DNA from: Aquatica leii
Taxonomy: Eukaryota > Arthropoda > Insecta > Coleoptera > Lampyridae
Length of the DNA stretch: 64,000 bases
Direction: 5' to 3'
Assembly (NCBI GenBank): GCA_035610365.1
Contig: CM069432.1
Span: forward strand, 260,025,177-260,089,176
Below, in pieces: positions 23,188-37,034 of the stretch (positions within the stretch are counted from its first letter, which is position 1; the number at the start of each line of letters is the position of its first letter). A model generated the notes under the pieces. It saw only the letters and a list, made by a program, of their open reading frames with translations, made no database searches and had not been told where the DNA came from. The position numbers and the translations under genes were made by a program.

Positions 23188-25690
23188 GGCGGATTCACCA
23201 GCAGGCTGAGTAGGCTGAATTTTGCTGTAGGAGTTTGTAAAGAATCAAAAAATTATAAATTTAACCCTAAATTAAATTTAGACCTAATAAAACGGTACGT
23301 GTTCACGAGGAAACGGTTTCGCTAACCAATGACGATAGTGCATCAGCTATCCAAAATTTACGAAACAAAAGCATCGTTGTATGCGAATTTCCTGTAAGAA
23401 TATTTTGAGTAAGCGTGTCATAATTTTTAACAGCATTTTCAAAATAGATCTGCAATAAGGCCAAACCGAAAAATTTTGCATTTCGATAATCATAGCCTCG
23501 GTTGATAGCTTTCTGCAATAATTGCAGAACCAACTAACACTTCTTTCTGGTGGTGTGCAATTATTTTTCAAAATTGTTACATTAAGTGATGAAGGAAAGC
23601 GACTTAGCGAAACTGAGTATAAAAGAAGACCAAAATGAAATATAAAAAAAGAGCAAAAACAGATTATCGATAAAACGATAAAAATTGACAGTTTATATAA
23701 AAATGTAAATAGTGACAAAATATCAAGAACTTCAACAACATGCACTAAAACAATTCAATCTGGAAAAGATGAAACGAATTTGAACTCTACAGTCCAACAG
23801 TCATCTGTTGAACAATCCACTTTGATTTTAGAAACAACTGTTAACTTATAATTATGTTACTATCCAAAGAAGAATGAAAAACATGAAGTGAAGGACTGGC
23901 TGGTTTATTCTGAAAATAAAAGTTTCGTATATTGCGGACCCTGTTTGACATTCGGTACATTGGAGAATAAAACTGAGTTCGAAAACAAAGGATTCAATAA
24001 TTGGAAAAATGCAGAATACCGAACAGCTCAGGATGAAATCTAAGCGCGCCATAAATCTATCCTTAGTCTGAGAGCTAGCAGTGAGATTGACGGTCGAATC
24101 GACAATTTACTGAATCTCCAAATTCATGAAGAGTTAGAGAAACGTTCTGAAGAGGGTTATTGCTGTAGTGAAGCAGCTATGATCAATAGGCCTTGCCTTT
24201 AGAGGAAAAATTGAAAATTTTGGCAATCCACACAGCGGAAATTATTTTTTGATTTTGGAACCGTTAGCTGAGTTTGATCAAAAATCTGGAAGTACCAATT
24301 ACTTATCAAAGAACGTTTGCAATGAGTTTATTCACTTAATGAATCATAAAGTCTTGAAACAAATTGGAACAAAATCAGAAGAGCGAAATAATTTTCCTTA
24401 ATCATCGATTCAGCACGAGATATAGCACATGTGGACCAACTCAACTTCGTGACTCGATACCTTTTTGGAAATGAGAGAAATATGTAAAAATTTCTCAAGT
24501 TTTTGTCTTCAATGGGAGAATATCCTTGAGCATAAATATTAAAGATTCTCATGGACAACCATATGATGCCACAATACCTTTCGAGCTAAAATTCTTTAAA
24601 TTTAGTGGCAACTACGATTGTTGAATCTTATACAGAAGCTTGTCGATTCTTTTTGTGTTCCAACAAATCTATAATTCACACAATTATTGACTGAAATCGG
24701 AGAAGGGACAACGGTAAAGAGAGTAAACCTCACAAGTCGGTCAGCTAAAGAGGAGAGATTTTCAGAACGAAGACCTTAAAACGTTAAATACAATCACGGA
24801 TGATTATACCGAAAATCCTGTCGTACGAAACGATGCGACAGGAATTCTTTTTAAACTATAACAACTGGCGTTAATGGTTGTTGTGTAATATGTTGTTTTA
24901 GAAAAAATAAACGAATTAAATCTTCTACCGTAGATTAGTTTACTGTAGCTGATCTTTATGAATCTCTTTGCAAGGTTTTCGTAGACCAACAAGAACGTTT
25001 TAAGTATTTCGAAAAAAAGGCGGTGGAATTAAGCATGTCGGAGTAGTGCTCAAAAGGCATGAGAAAAAACAACAAAGAACAAAAAAATTATAAAACACCC
25101 GATAAAGAAATGAGAATGACCGCGACTCTTTTTTTTGGAAAAAATGTATTGTAATAGTTTAGAGATTGACTTACTTTAAGAATGCATACATTTTCAAAAC
25201 CAGATTTTAGATCATGAGAAATCTATCTTCGTTTCTGCAAAAACAGAGTTTGCAGAACGTTTATCCTAACTTGGACATAGTTGTTCCTATGGGATTATGT
25301 ACTCCAGCGACAAATTGTTCGGGTGAGAGAAGCTTTTCCTGTCTAAAAAGAGTAAAAAAGTATCTGAACTCTATTTTAAGTGAAGGAAAATTAGACGCTT
25401 TAGCTCTGCATAGAATCGTAATTCATAAACTAGGTTACTAAGAGAATATCATCGATGATTTTGCCAACAAAAAATCGCACAAAAAGTCATGGAACAAAAC
25501 CATCATAATTTAATTAAATTTATTTATTTTCTAACTATTTGGAAGCAGAATAACGCATGTATACCGAATATGGACATGAGCACGACTAGCACAGTTAAAA
25601 ATGATCAAGGTGCATTATTTTATACCCTAATTTTAGAGTTCAAAATGGCCGGCCAAGGTTTCGTAGCCTACGGTGGCCGAGATTCTAAAT
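23188..25690 (+). mobile_element. decayed hAT transposon
   Basis: A broken hAT transposase (about 23600-25480) is flanked by sequences that look like element ends. On the left, GGCGGATTCACCAGCAGG with AGTAGGCTGAA (from 23188) resembles the termini of ZMYM-type hAT families. On the right, GTAGCCTACGGTGGCC (near 25662-25678) is the corresponding inverted sequence. The inverted match is weak and no 8-bp target duplication was identified, so the boundaries are approximate. Confidence 0.65.
23600..25483 (+). pseudogene. hAT transposase (ZMYM/TTF-finger type), broken
   Basis: Near 23880-24045 KDWLVYSENKSFVYCGPC and FENKGFNNWKNAEYR form the TTF-type zinc finger typical of ZMYM1-like hAT proteins. 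A middle block (ELEKRSEEGYC, then DNL-like and SMGEYP-like fragments) follows in shifting frames. At 25290-25480 ATNCSGERSFSCLKRVKKYL with LDALALHRI and IIDDFANKKS is the hAT C-terminal dimerisation domain, almost undamaged. Many stops and frameshifts lie between. The minus-strand frame 23347-23745 is an antisense shadow. Confidence 0.85.
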
Positions 25691-25793
25691 CCAACAGTGA
25701 AGAAAATAACCAACAAAGATTATGTTCAAGTTAGAAATAGTAATTAGGAACAAAAAAATATATATTCGGAATGGTTTGACCATTTCGTCTTAA

Positions 25794-27948
<2,155 letters not shown>

Positions 27949-27952
27949 TTAA

Positions 27953-30900
27953 CTTATACTGAAACGCTAGTTAGAAATAAAAATTTTAAACCAATAGAAA
28001 CTTGGACTATCATTATGATTAAAAGTTCAGTTAAGTAAAATTGGTTAAGATACATTAAAGAATTGCACCAAACAAAAAATTTATCAAAATTCGATGAAAA
28101 AATAAGTCCGTCTACATCAAGCTGCATTTTGGGCTTGTATTCATAACAAAAATAATCAATTTCTGTTGTTCTTGCTACTGAGGAAAAAATGGGAAAAAAT
28201 GTAAAGTTGAACAAAGGCAACTCACAGCAGTAATGCAAACTGACTTTGCATCAGGAATACTGTGAAAGAAAATCTCTTCAATAAGAAAGCTTTTAAAATA
28301 GGTAATTTTTTATTATATATTATAAATATAATTTTTAGATTCAAAAAAAAGCATTTATATCTTTAATTCTAAGGCAATACCAAAAAAACCCTTTGCTTAA
28401 AGTTCAATTTCTGAAAAATTAATTAAGGCAATCAAACCGCTTGCAAATTTTGTTCTGAACAAACTTAGAAGTAATTAAAGACAAAGTAGTACATTTCCAA
28501 ACACTTTGAAGACATCACAGAATTAAAGAAAAAAAACTTAATTTTTTGGTAATTGTTACCACCAAAAAAATTTGTTTATAATGAGAAAAAGAATTTGGTA
28601 AGAGAAAAAAACCGTTTTGGCAACGAACTTATTTCTAACAAAATCAAAAAAGGAACTAACACTAACATAAGTAGGTACTCGCTTAAAATGACTTGTTAAC
28701 CTGCTTTTAATTTTTACTTCTACTTTCATTTTGTTTAGAATTAATTGTAATATTACTCAGCACAATTTGGCATAAAAATGTTTATTTACAAAACATTTAC
28801 TTTTTTTTTCTTTTTACGTTTTCTTTATGTCTTTTAATATTTGATTAGTCTTTATCTATGATATTTTTATTTGCAAAATCTGAGAAATAAAGTATACATC
28901 CTTGTATACTCGTCTTGGAACAAGTTTAAAATCAATCACATGCAATTGCACTTGAATCGGATGAATAGGTTAAACACTCAACCACAACTCGAAGAAGATT
29001 ATAATCCTTTTTTTACGCATGCACAATGCATGGTTGCCGATTACTAATGTGCACTCATATTTCAGAAAGAATTATGGCATACACTTAAAAAACCTATAAA
29101 AATATTCTACCTTGAATAAATAAGATGCTAATTAAGGTACAGCCGTTAGTTTTGAATAATTTAACGAATATTAACGATACACGTCGTTTTGAATGAGGCA
29201 AAACTCGTTTAATTTTTATTTTTAAATTGTGCAATTAAACTACAATGATCATTTAGATGTTTATCAAAGCAGCTACTAATTCGAATTTGGCGTTGTTACG
29301 AACGAACGTTGTCCAGTTGTTATTTGACCAACGTCCGACGAAAAAAAACTAGAAAACTCATTAGGTAAATTTAGAAAAAGACAGTTCGATTAAATAAGCT
29401 TTTCCAAGTTTACGCACGTTACTTTATGCAAAATATCAAAAACGTTTCAGAGGGCACATTTACCCAATGTCAATCAAACCAGTGTTCAAAATGCTTGATA
29501 CAGATCGCGTGTTAACCATTTAACCTTAGCTTGTAACTTGCATAAGGCTTAAAGTCCTTTGGAACAAGTTGCAACACGCGAACGCAATGCACGCAACTTG
29601 CATAAGTTTACCAAACGTTGTACGAACGCTTTTGGCCACAAACACTAGAGGAAAGCAATCGTTAAAATTACTCGAAAGGGCCAATTTTGATTAATCCACA
29701 CAAATCGCCACCTTTTCAAAAGGCATGCATCAATTCGTACTTCTGTAGAGTGGACGTGCATTGGAAAACAACATTAATTCACTAAAATGAAAATTAATAG
29801 ATGCGGTTTACCAGGTCCACTATAAACAGTGCGGTTTTGTGGTTTCCTTGCGCACACACACATCCACACAGAGAGAGGTCTGCGACAGATACGATCCCAA
29901 TATTAGCTAATGCGGTAACAACATTCGCTCTAAACAATCCCATACTTGGCATAAACGCATAAAAGCGTTACTGAACGATGGTGAGCAGCCAGTGGCGTTT
30001 CGTCCCAAGTTAAAACGTCAACTAAAACGGTCATATCCCCACTTAAGCAATACCCTTTTGTTTCCCAAATTTATGTCATTTTCCTTTGTGGCACAAACCA
30101 ATATAGGTTGACATTTTCAGCACTTTTATGATTTTGACTACTTGTCCCTTTGTTGTTGCAACGTCAATGTATACAAACGAAACGATATGGGGTTAATGTT
30201 AGCATAATGCAATTAATTGCATGTGGTTACTGTATGGCACTGTAAATAAACTTTTAGTGTACAAATTGCGTTGCGAAATTAAAGCTCAATGATATTTTGA
30301 TTTACAAAGCTATTTTCGTTTACTCTGTGCTGCGATTGTGGGAAAATTAATTTCCATAATAATTACATTAGAAAATTTAAATATTTTTTTTAACATTACG
30401 CATCCAAACGGCTAATAATCATGCCGTTTTTATTTAAACAAATATAAAATCTTCATAAAAACACTAATGCAAACATTATCGCATCCTCTAAAAAGCTACA
30501 ATTAGAGTGTAAAATAAATCATAATTGTATAAAGGTACTTGAAATAAACAGGAAAAAGACTTGTTTACAAAACAAATTTTCTCAGCGCAATTTGTAAATT
30601 ATAAGTTTAGTTTCATTATTACCTAGTTAGTGTTTGTATTTTCTAGCAACGTACTACTATTACAATTTTTTAATCCTTTAGTTACTTAGTTGTCACAACT
30701 TTCATTATTAATTATGCGGTATAAGTAAATACAAATTATAGTTGAAGTTTGTTATAAAAGATATCCTATCAAAAGTTTTTGTAGATTGGATAAAGTAATT
30801 ATATGCTAAAAACTTAGAATAAAGAGCGCATCAATTATGTAAAAAGATCCAACAATGATTTCCATTGTTTAGCGTAAAAGTCAATTAAACTGTTTTAATA

Positions 30901-31740
30901 AACAAAATTTAACGTCAGTTTTGCTTTATGAAAGCTTCTTAAAAGTGTCAAAATCAGAGAACAGCTCTATAAAAATTCTATAACAATAAACTCACACTTA
31001 CATTCGATAGACAAATATGAAAAATATTCGAATTTAAAAATAATTTTTACTACATCAAGTAGATAAAACATATATTTGACGATTTTTAAAATCATTTCAA
31101 ATGTACGCATTACGGATATTAACTCTAAAAAGATAATAAGACAGAAATTACTATAAAAATCGGTTACTATGCACAGAATCAATTAAGAAAAGGAATCAAA
31201 TCTTTTGTTAGGCAAACCAGTTTATTAAAACAAAAAAGAAAGAAAATAATGGTATCAACCGCAAAATTAAAAAACCCTACTATTCCTGAAAGACCAATTA
31301 ATTGCACACGTCAAAAATTAAAAAAAAAAAGATAATATCTAGGCATATCGCAAAATCAAAACTAAATCCTAATTAAATACTAACTTATAAAAAAGAACCC
31401 GGCCAAATATTTCAAAAACGAGAAAGATAACAGAAATAAAAATATTGTTTAAAATAACAACTGGAAAAACATTAGAGAAAAAAAAGATGAGATTAATCGT
31501 AAAGCAGAGAGAACATTTACAAAGACAACAAACAACAAATAACACTAGTTGACAAAATTTTTGTATGTTTAATTGAAGTGATTGGGTGCAGTTTTTTTGC
31601 CGATTTTAAATCTCTTTGCAAAATTATTGTAGAGGGCAGGATTAGTGACTAATTCGCATTTAAAGTTTGCAAAGTTTACATTCCTTTTTAATGCACACAA
31701 TAAAATGTATGTACAATTAATTCATAGCAATGCATTTTAT
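27953..31740. other. noncoding stretch without recognised features
   Basis: No coding similarity was found. 29280-30250 is less AT-biased than its surroundings and contains repeated words such as CAACTTGCATAA (near 29530 and 29590). A CA/GA-rich simple tract lies at 29851-29878. This could be conserved regulatory DNA, but there is no direct evidence. Confidence 0.4.
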
Positions 31741-31744
31741 ATGA

Positions 31745-33050
31745 TTTTCTTCAGTACTGAGCTTGAGGAACATTTCTTTTTAGTTTCCCACAATAATCTG
31801 CAAGCATTTTTGAACTCCATTTTCCTTGATAGCGATTTTCCATTGCGGATATATCCTGATGAAAGCGTTCACTTACATCTCCAAGGTTTCGTGGAAAAAA
31901 ATCCAAATGTGAATCCAAAAAATGAATTTTCAGAGACATAGATATTATATCCAAGTGAATTGTAGCTTTCAAAAGGTTCACTAACCAATTCGTAATAGTT
32001 CGTTCCTAGGAAGTTTTTCGCAAGTTTTGACTGCGACGCAGCTGCCTCACACTCATTTAATAGTTGCCTGAACTGTGAATTCTTCATTAGTTCCTTTATT
32101 TGTGGCACAAAAAATATTCTTTCTGTTATTTTTGCATTTTTGGAAATTTGCTTTTCTGGTATTTAAAACCTTAAAATTTATTCTTTTTTTACAAGAAAAA
32201 AGTGATTTTCTCTGTCCTTACTAACCCCATCACACAAAAAGCAGCAGAACTTTGTGTAACCAAGCTGAAGACCTAACACAAGCACTATCACTTTCAAATT
32301 TCTACAAATATGACAAGAATACTGTTCATACCGAATCATTTTGAATAAAAATTTCATATTTGCATAGGTCTCTTTCATGTATCGAACATAAGGAGGATCT
32401 CCATTCTTTAGGATTGCGTTTCCATCCTAGTTCATGTAATGAAGATGCAGTGTACTAAGCCATCTTGCATGGAAAATAGGTATTTTAACTCCTTTTACCG
32501 TTTCCGTTTTTAACCAAGTTCCACTCTTTTAGTGTTGAAGCTGCATTTTGGATAAAATTTAAATCACAAACTAAATCATTGAGTTCAGATTGACTAATCT
32601 TGTGAGTTCCTGTTGTTTCTTCAAAGAAACTTGGATCTCTTTTGTCGTCACAACATATTAAATCAGTTCGGAGCTCTTCATCGCTAACGTTTTCAATTCA
32701 AACTCCATGTTTGTGGATAAACTGGAACTGAACTGTGTTGAACAAGACTGATGGTCGAAGAAATGTTTGGATATTTTAAGAAATTCTTAACCTTATTTGT
32801 GATTATATTAATTTCACAAAAATAACAGCCTGTTGAGTGATCCTTTGTCTTTCTCCACACCATGGGAATTGCAAATAGCGCAGCAGATGTGATGTGCCTC
32901 AGTTTTGTGGTGATTACCAATTTTACGCCCGAAATACAACTCAAACGATTTTCGCACTAAAGGAATAATGTTTCTTCTTTGCGACTTGAAAGTCAATTCA
33001 CCACACACGTAACACTAACTATTTGGATCATTTATACAATTTCTATTCAT
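31745..33050 (-). pseudogene. broken copy of a multicopy arthropod family of unknown function
   Basis: I recognise this as a repetitive, uncharacterised protein family found in many arthropod genomes, though I cannot name its element type. The start at 33050 gives MNRNCINDPNS, a stop, then CYVCGELTFKSQRR. Next come FAIPMVWRKTKDHSTGCYFC, SCHICRNLKVIVLVLGLQLG with GYTKFCCFLC, KNFLGTNYYELV, and finally MSLKIHFLDSHLDFFP with ERFHQDISAMENRYQGKW. The CxxC pairs suggest metal binding. At least four frame changes and several stops disrupt it. Mobile-element origin is inferred from its multicopy habit. Confidence 0.7.
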
Positions 33051-33615
33051 TTTCAGGTAGAGTTCGTACAATTTTCAGAAAGATAACTATACTCTTATAG
33101 ACCAAACAATGAAATTGACACACGTTACACACAAACCGTGTTACTGTTTACTCGATAAACGGTGCACAATTGAAGATTCAAGCTTTTGGAGTGCATGCTA
33201 TGCAAGTTATTAATGAGTATATTGGTATTATCTTAATGATCCTATACTTTCACTTTACTTAGATAACGTAATGTTTTATGCAAAATGTGAACTGTATAAA
33301 TAGGCCGATGCCTGTTAGATAATTTTGAACTCATTTTTTGAATCAGCACACAAAAATGTACAAGAATCAGTCAAAATTATTCATTTAACAAAATCATCAA
33401 GCTAAAGAAGCAATATTTTCTAAACAAGAGCAAAGAAAGAAAGAGAAGAAGAACTAATAAAGTTGTTTATTATTCTAGGCTTAAGCCATAAGATCCAATT
33501 TGACATGAACCCAAACAAAGTACTACACATACTGCACGATCATCTTTATGTATGTCCTTGTAATAATATTTTCTAAATAATTATAATATCCATTACACAA
33601 TTTTTTATTTTTACT
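33051..33615. other. no feature recognised
   Basis: Spacer between the broken multicopy gene and the MULE remnant. No inverted repeats marking the end of either element could be identified here. Confidence 0.35.
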
Positions 33616-34640
33616 AGCTCTAAAGTGATCAGATTGGGCGATCTAGATGACCACACATTTATAGAAAACTTTCTGATCCAATGTCTTTCAAAGATTACTT
33701 TAAGAAATTATGAACTAATCTGGAGCTATGACAAGTGGACCATTACGCTAATACGATACATGGTTTTGAATAGAGATGGAATTGGACCGGATCACAAGCA
33801 CGGCCCGGCCTGAATTTAAAACTTCAAAACCGACATGAAGCCAGGCCTAATTGCTTTGTTTTCAACTGCAAGAAACTTGGAGTTAATGGAACATTGCAAT
33901 CATTGGTACGCGGATAGTACAATTACTTCAACTACACAGTTTTTCAGTCAAATATATAAAATTCATGGGGTGTGGTACAATAATGTAATTCTGACCTTGT
34001 ATGCGCTTCTTCTAAATAAAACGAAAATAGGAGGGTATTCCAAGCTTTAAAAATATTAAGACCGAGGCTTCAACTAACGTCTATTATGGTAAACTTCGAA
34101 AAAGCAACAATAAATAGCTTCAGGCAAGAATTTCCCAATGGCGTAAGCCGTGGGTGCTTTTTCCATTTTACCCAAATTATATGGAAGCAAATACAACAAG
34201 GAGGTTTGCAAGTTAGATACTGCAAAATATGCTGATTTGGATTTACATTTGCGATACCTACAATTCTGCTTATTGATAGCGAGTTTTATGTAGAAAACGA
34301 AAATTTATTGCAACCCTTAATAAATTATTTTAAAGACACATGAACAGGTCGCCAGACTGAAGGCAAAAATGAAGGCAACCGTAGTTTTGCCTCAGTTTGT
34401 GACATCTATATGCTTACGTAGAAGATGATATTCTGTTGAAGGGTGACACACTACCTTTTTTTTAATGCTTAATGCTGCACATCCCAGTACATGGAAAATC
34501 GTAAATGTTTGCAAACAGAAGTAAGCTTAAATCGATTGAAAATGGAATAATTAGTCATTGGAAATCCACCATCATCTCAAAAAAAAGGAATTTACAAGGA
34601 AGGACAGCAATAGATTACCTGCGAGCGATTGTGGACCTTG
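33616..34640 (+). pseudogene. MULE (Mutator-like) transposase remnant
   Basis: At 33835-34020 FSTARNLELMEHCNHWYADS, then FFSQIYKIHG and NNVILTLYALL match the MULE core (CDHWxxDGTF...FxQLYTIHG...VPxxYALLP). In this copy the GTF part of the motif is changed. Further fragments include MVNFEKATIN-like, EFPNG with CFFHFTQ-like, and AIDYLRAIVDLG at the C-terminus near 34605-34645. Stops and frameshifts are frequent. The C-terminus abuts the subrepeat arm starting at 34645, which suggests that arm could be the element's own terminal repeat. Confidence 0.78.
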
Positions 34641-34644
34641 GGAG

Positions 34645-35800
34645 ACTGATCATAACCTCCAAATGACACATGGTCCAATTTCTCGGTAACAGCAACGCCC
34701 ATTTGATCCCAACGCCGAAATTTCACAGATGATCACAACGTTCAAATTTTAAGGTAAATCACAAGTTAAACTTGATCACAGCGTCCAAATTACACAGTTG
34801 ATCATAATGTCCAACTCAAACATAACTGTCAGTTTGTTTTACAAAATATCGTTCCTCGGCTGCATCTTTTATATATTTCAACTGATTATTATAATCGTTC
34901 TATGTTGGTGTAAGTAGGTGATATTATATTCCATGGTTCTTATTTTGTGCTGCCAACATCGCAAACGTCAATATTCGTTCGTTAGTGTAGTTACATAATC
35001 GGCGAAAAAAGCTCTAGGGTAGCAAAATCAAAACTAGAAATCCACATAAAACTAAATGTTCAAAGTATCATAGCATAACTCACTCAACCCTCGGCCGTGC
35101 GGCCTCGCGTCGCATTAACGTTCGTTATGCTATGCCTTACTTTTGACCCTCGTTACGTGATATACTATTACTTTAGTTTTTGGTTGTTTTGAGAGCTCAG
35201 TAAAAACTAGTTATTTAATTAAAACAAAAACAAAAGATTTTTTGTCGAATGTTTCGTTTTCATCATAGTTGTGATTCTGTTTCGAATTCTTTATCGGACG
35301 CTAGACAATTGTCTAAACCTTGTAGGCAATAATCAAAAACAAAAAACTACAAAATATTCTATTGACATTTTCTCAAATAGTCAAGATCAGACAATTGCTA
35401 CAATGTTGAGCAACAGCTTATGTACAGACATACGCTACTAATCACAAAAATTTTAATTAATTATTAATTATAATATTAAAATCATGTTATTAATTATTAA
35501 ATATTTATTATAAATTCCGTGTAAATATTTATTAAACAGTAATGCACTGTAATTGTCAGAACCAATTGGGAGTTCGGGTTGAACGTTGTCATCAGCCGTG
35601 AAATTGGAGCGTTGTGATCAATCATAGAATTTGGACGTTGTGATCAAGTTGGAAGTTGTGATTAAACGTAAAATTTGGGCGTTGTGATCAGGTTGGACGA
35701 TGTAATCAACTGTGAAATTTGGGCGCTGTAATCTAGCGGGCGTTGCAATCACCGAGAATTTGTACGATATAACAATTGGAGGTTACGATCGTTGTGATTT
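34645..35800. mobile_element. foldback-like element with subrepeat arms
   Basis: The left arm (about 34645-34835) and right arm (about 35560-35800) are inverted relative to each other. Each is built from imperfect ~25 bp units of the form GATCACAACGTCCAAATTTC plus ACAGTT. The outer blocks GATCATAACCTCC (left) and GATCGTAACCTCC (right, read inward) correspond, as do CTCGGTxAxxGCAACGCCC blocks. The interior (~725 bp) contains a further imperfect palindrome and no gene. This matches foldback-type organisation (FB/Galileo style); the adjacent MULE transposase is a candidate source. Confidence 0.75.
35011..35196. repeat. imperfect palindrome inside the foldback element
   Basis: CATAGCATAAC (35069-35079) and GTTATGCTATG (35124-35134) are perfect inverted arms. 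Weaker outward complementarity extends to GCTCT (35011) and GAGAGC (35191-35196). The centre is unusually GC-rich for the window (CGGCCGTGCGGCC, 35092-35104, with CGCGTCGC after it). It may be a MITE nested in the foldback interior. Confidence 0.55.
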
Positions 35801-36585
35801 GAATCCAGGATTGCGCATAATTTTCAACTATAAGTATGAAATCATTTGTGATTCGTTCTATTTATCGCACCATTGACTATTGTATGTTGTTAGTTTTTTG
35901 GTTTTGTAGTAATTTATAATATGTATTTTTATAAATCATTTATAATAATAGCTTACTTTGTTGTTGTTTATTTTGTAATAACTATAGTAAACTGTATTTT
36001 GTCTATATCTTTTTTTAAACACATAGTTTATTGATCTACATCAAAAAATCTCAATTTTTCGTGACGAGCGGATTTAGCCCGATGAGCGAATCTATATCTG
36101 AAGCTCGGCCCAATTTTTTTTTTTTTTTTTTTTTTGACAACCCGGCCTGTGGTGGCCTAAGTAGTTTCAAATGTTAAAAAAATGCATGGAAAAAGTTTAA
36201 AGATTATTTAGAAATGAATCAGACTTTATACAGTAAATAAAACAAAATAAAATATAAAAAAAGGAAAAACTGATGATTTTTTAAATCCATTACATACAAA
36301 AGTTGCCTTATCAGTATTTCTAAATGAGATTTAGTCATTGGGTAACATTAGGTTCTTCTTGCGATAGTTTTAATTTCTTTTACAGCAGCCAAAACAGTTA
36401 ATAATTTGCGTCATTATCGTGTCTTCGTACATGCTTTTTTAGACATTTCCTGAAAATCACATGCAAAACAGCATTATCTGGATGACTTTTGTTGAATATT
36501 ACTGTTGATTTAAAGGTTTTGTATTTATCACCCAGATTTCAAACAACTTGTATTTTTTGATAAATCGATCGGAGGCCGGTCTATA
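35801..36585. other. noncoding stretch with poly-T tract
   Basis: No gene recognised. A run of over 20 T lies at about 36113-36136, preceded and followed by GC-richer segments containing GCTCGGCCC and GGCCTG, which may be ends of an unrecognised insertion. Confidence 0.4.
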
Positions 36586-36589
36586 AAAG

Positions 36590-37032
36590 CAAAACTTCAC
36601 GGCGCCATTAATCAGTTTGTTACGGGTTCTGAAGATGTCCTCTGTGACGTGTGACGAAAGCTCAGGTTGTGTAATAACAACAACACGGGAATTATCCAGA
36701 ATGGAAAATTGTTTTAATAATGCAACCCGTGGAAATCTAAATTCTACTATGCATAAAATTGTCAAATGATATCATCTTAAGTAGTAGTATTAGACAAAAA
36801 GACCTAAGAGTAGAATTTAGTTTTTCACCGGTTACTTTTGCATTACAGTTTTTCATTCTGGATAATTCCGGTGTGGTCAATTTTTGACAAGCCGAGTTTA
36901 TATCACAAGTCACAGTGGACCTTTTTATTCAAGGCTCTGAAGATGTCTACTGCAACGTGTGATAAAAACTAGGCTTGTGAAAAATCGACGAGACCGGAAT
37001 TATCCAGAATTAAATACTGTAATACCTATTAA
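36590..37032. repeat. pair of related hairpin repeats
   Basis: The block at about 36595-36725 recurs at about 36925-37020, sharing CTGAAGATGTC, ACGTGTGA and GGAATTATCCAGAAT. The second unit is a near-complete palindrome: 36842-36874 (ending ATTCTGGATAATTCCGGT) pairs with 36996-37030 (starting ACCGGAATTATCCAGAAT). An inner pair, GTCAATTTTTGACAAGCC with AGGCTTGTGAAAAATCGAC, extends the stem. Unknown family, likely a short non-autonomous element. Confidence 0.65.
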
Positions 37033-37034
37033 GT

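Noticed and set aside
23347..23745. 132-residue minus-strand open frame
   Set aside because: It partly overlaps, in antisense, the hAT element and has a hydrophobic AT-driven composition.
34645..35800. Possible CRISPR-like array because of regularly spaced ~25 bp units
   Set aside because: Units are imperfect, contiguous without unique spacers, and occur as inverted arms in a eukaryotic genome.
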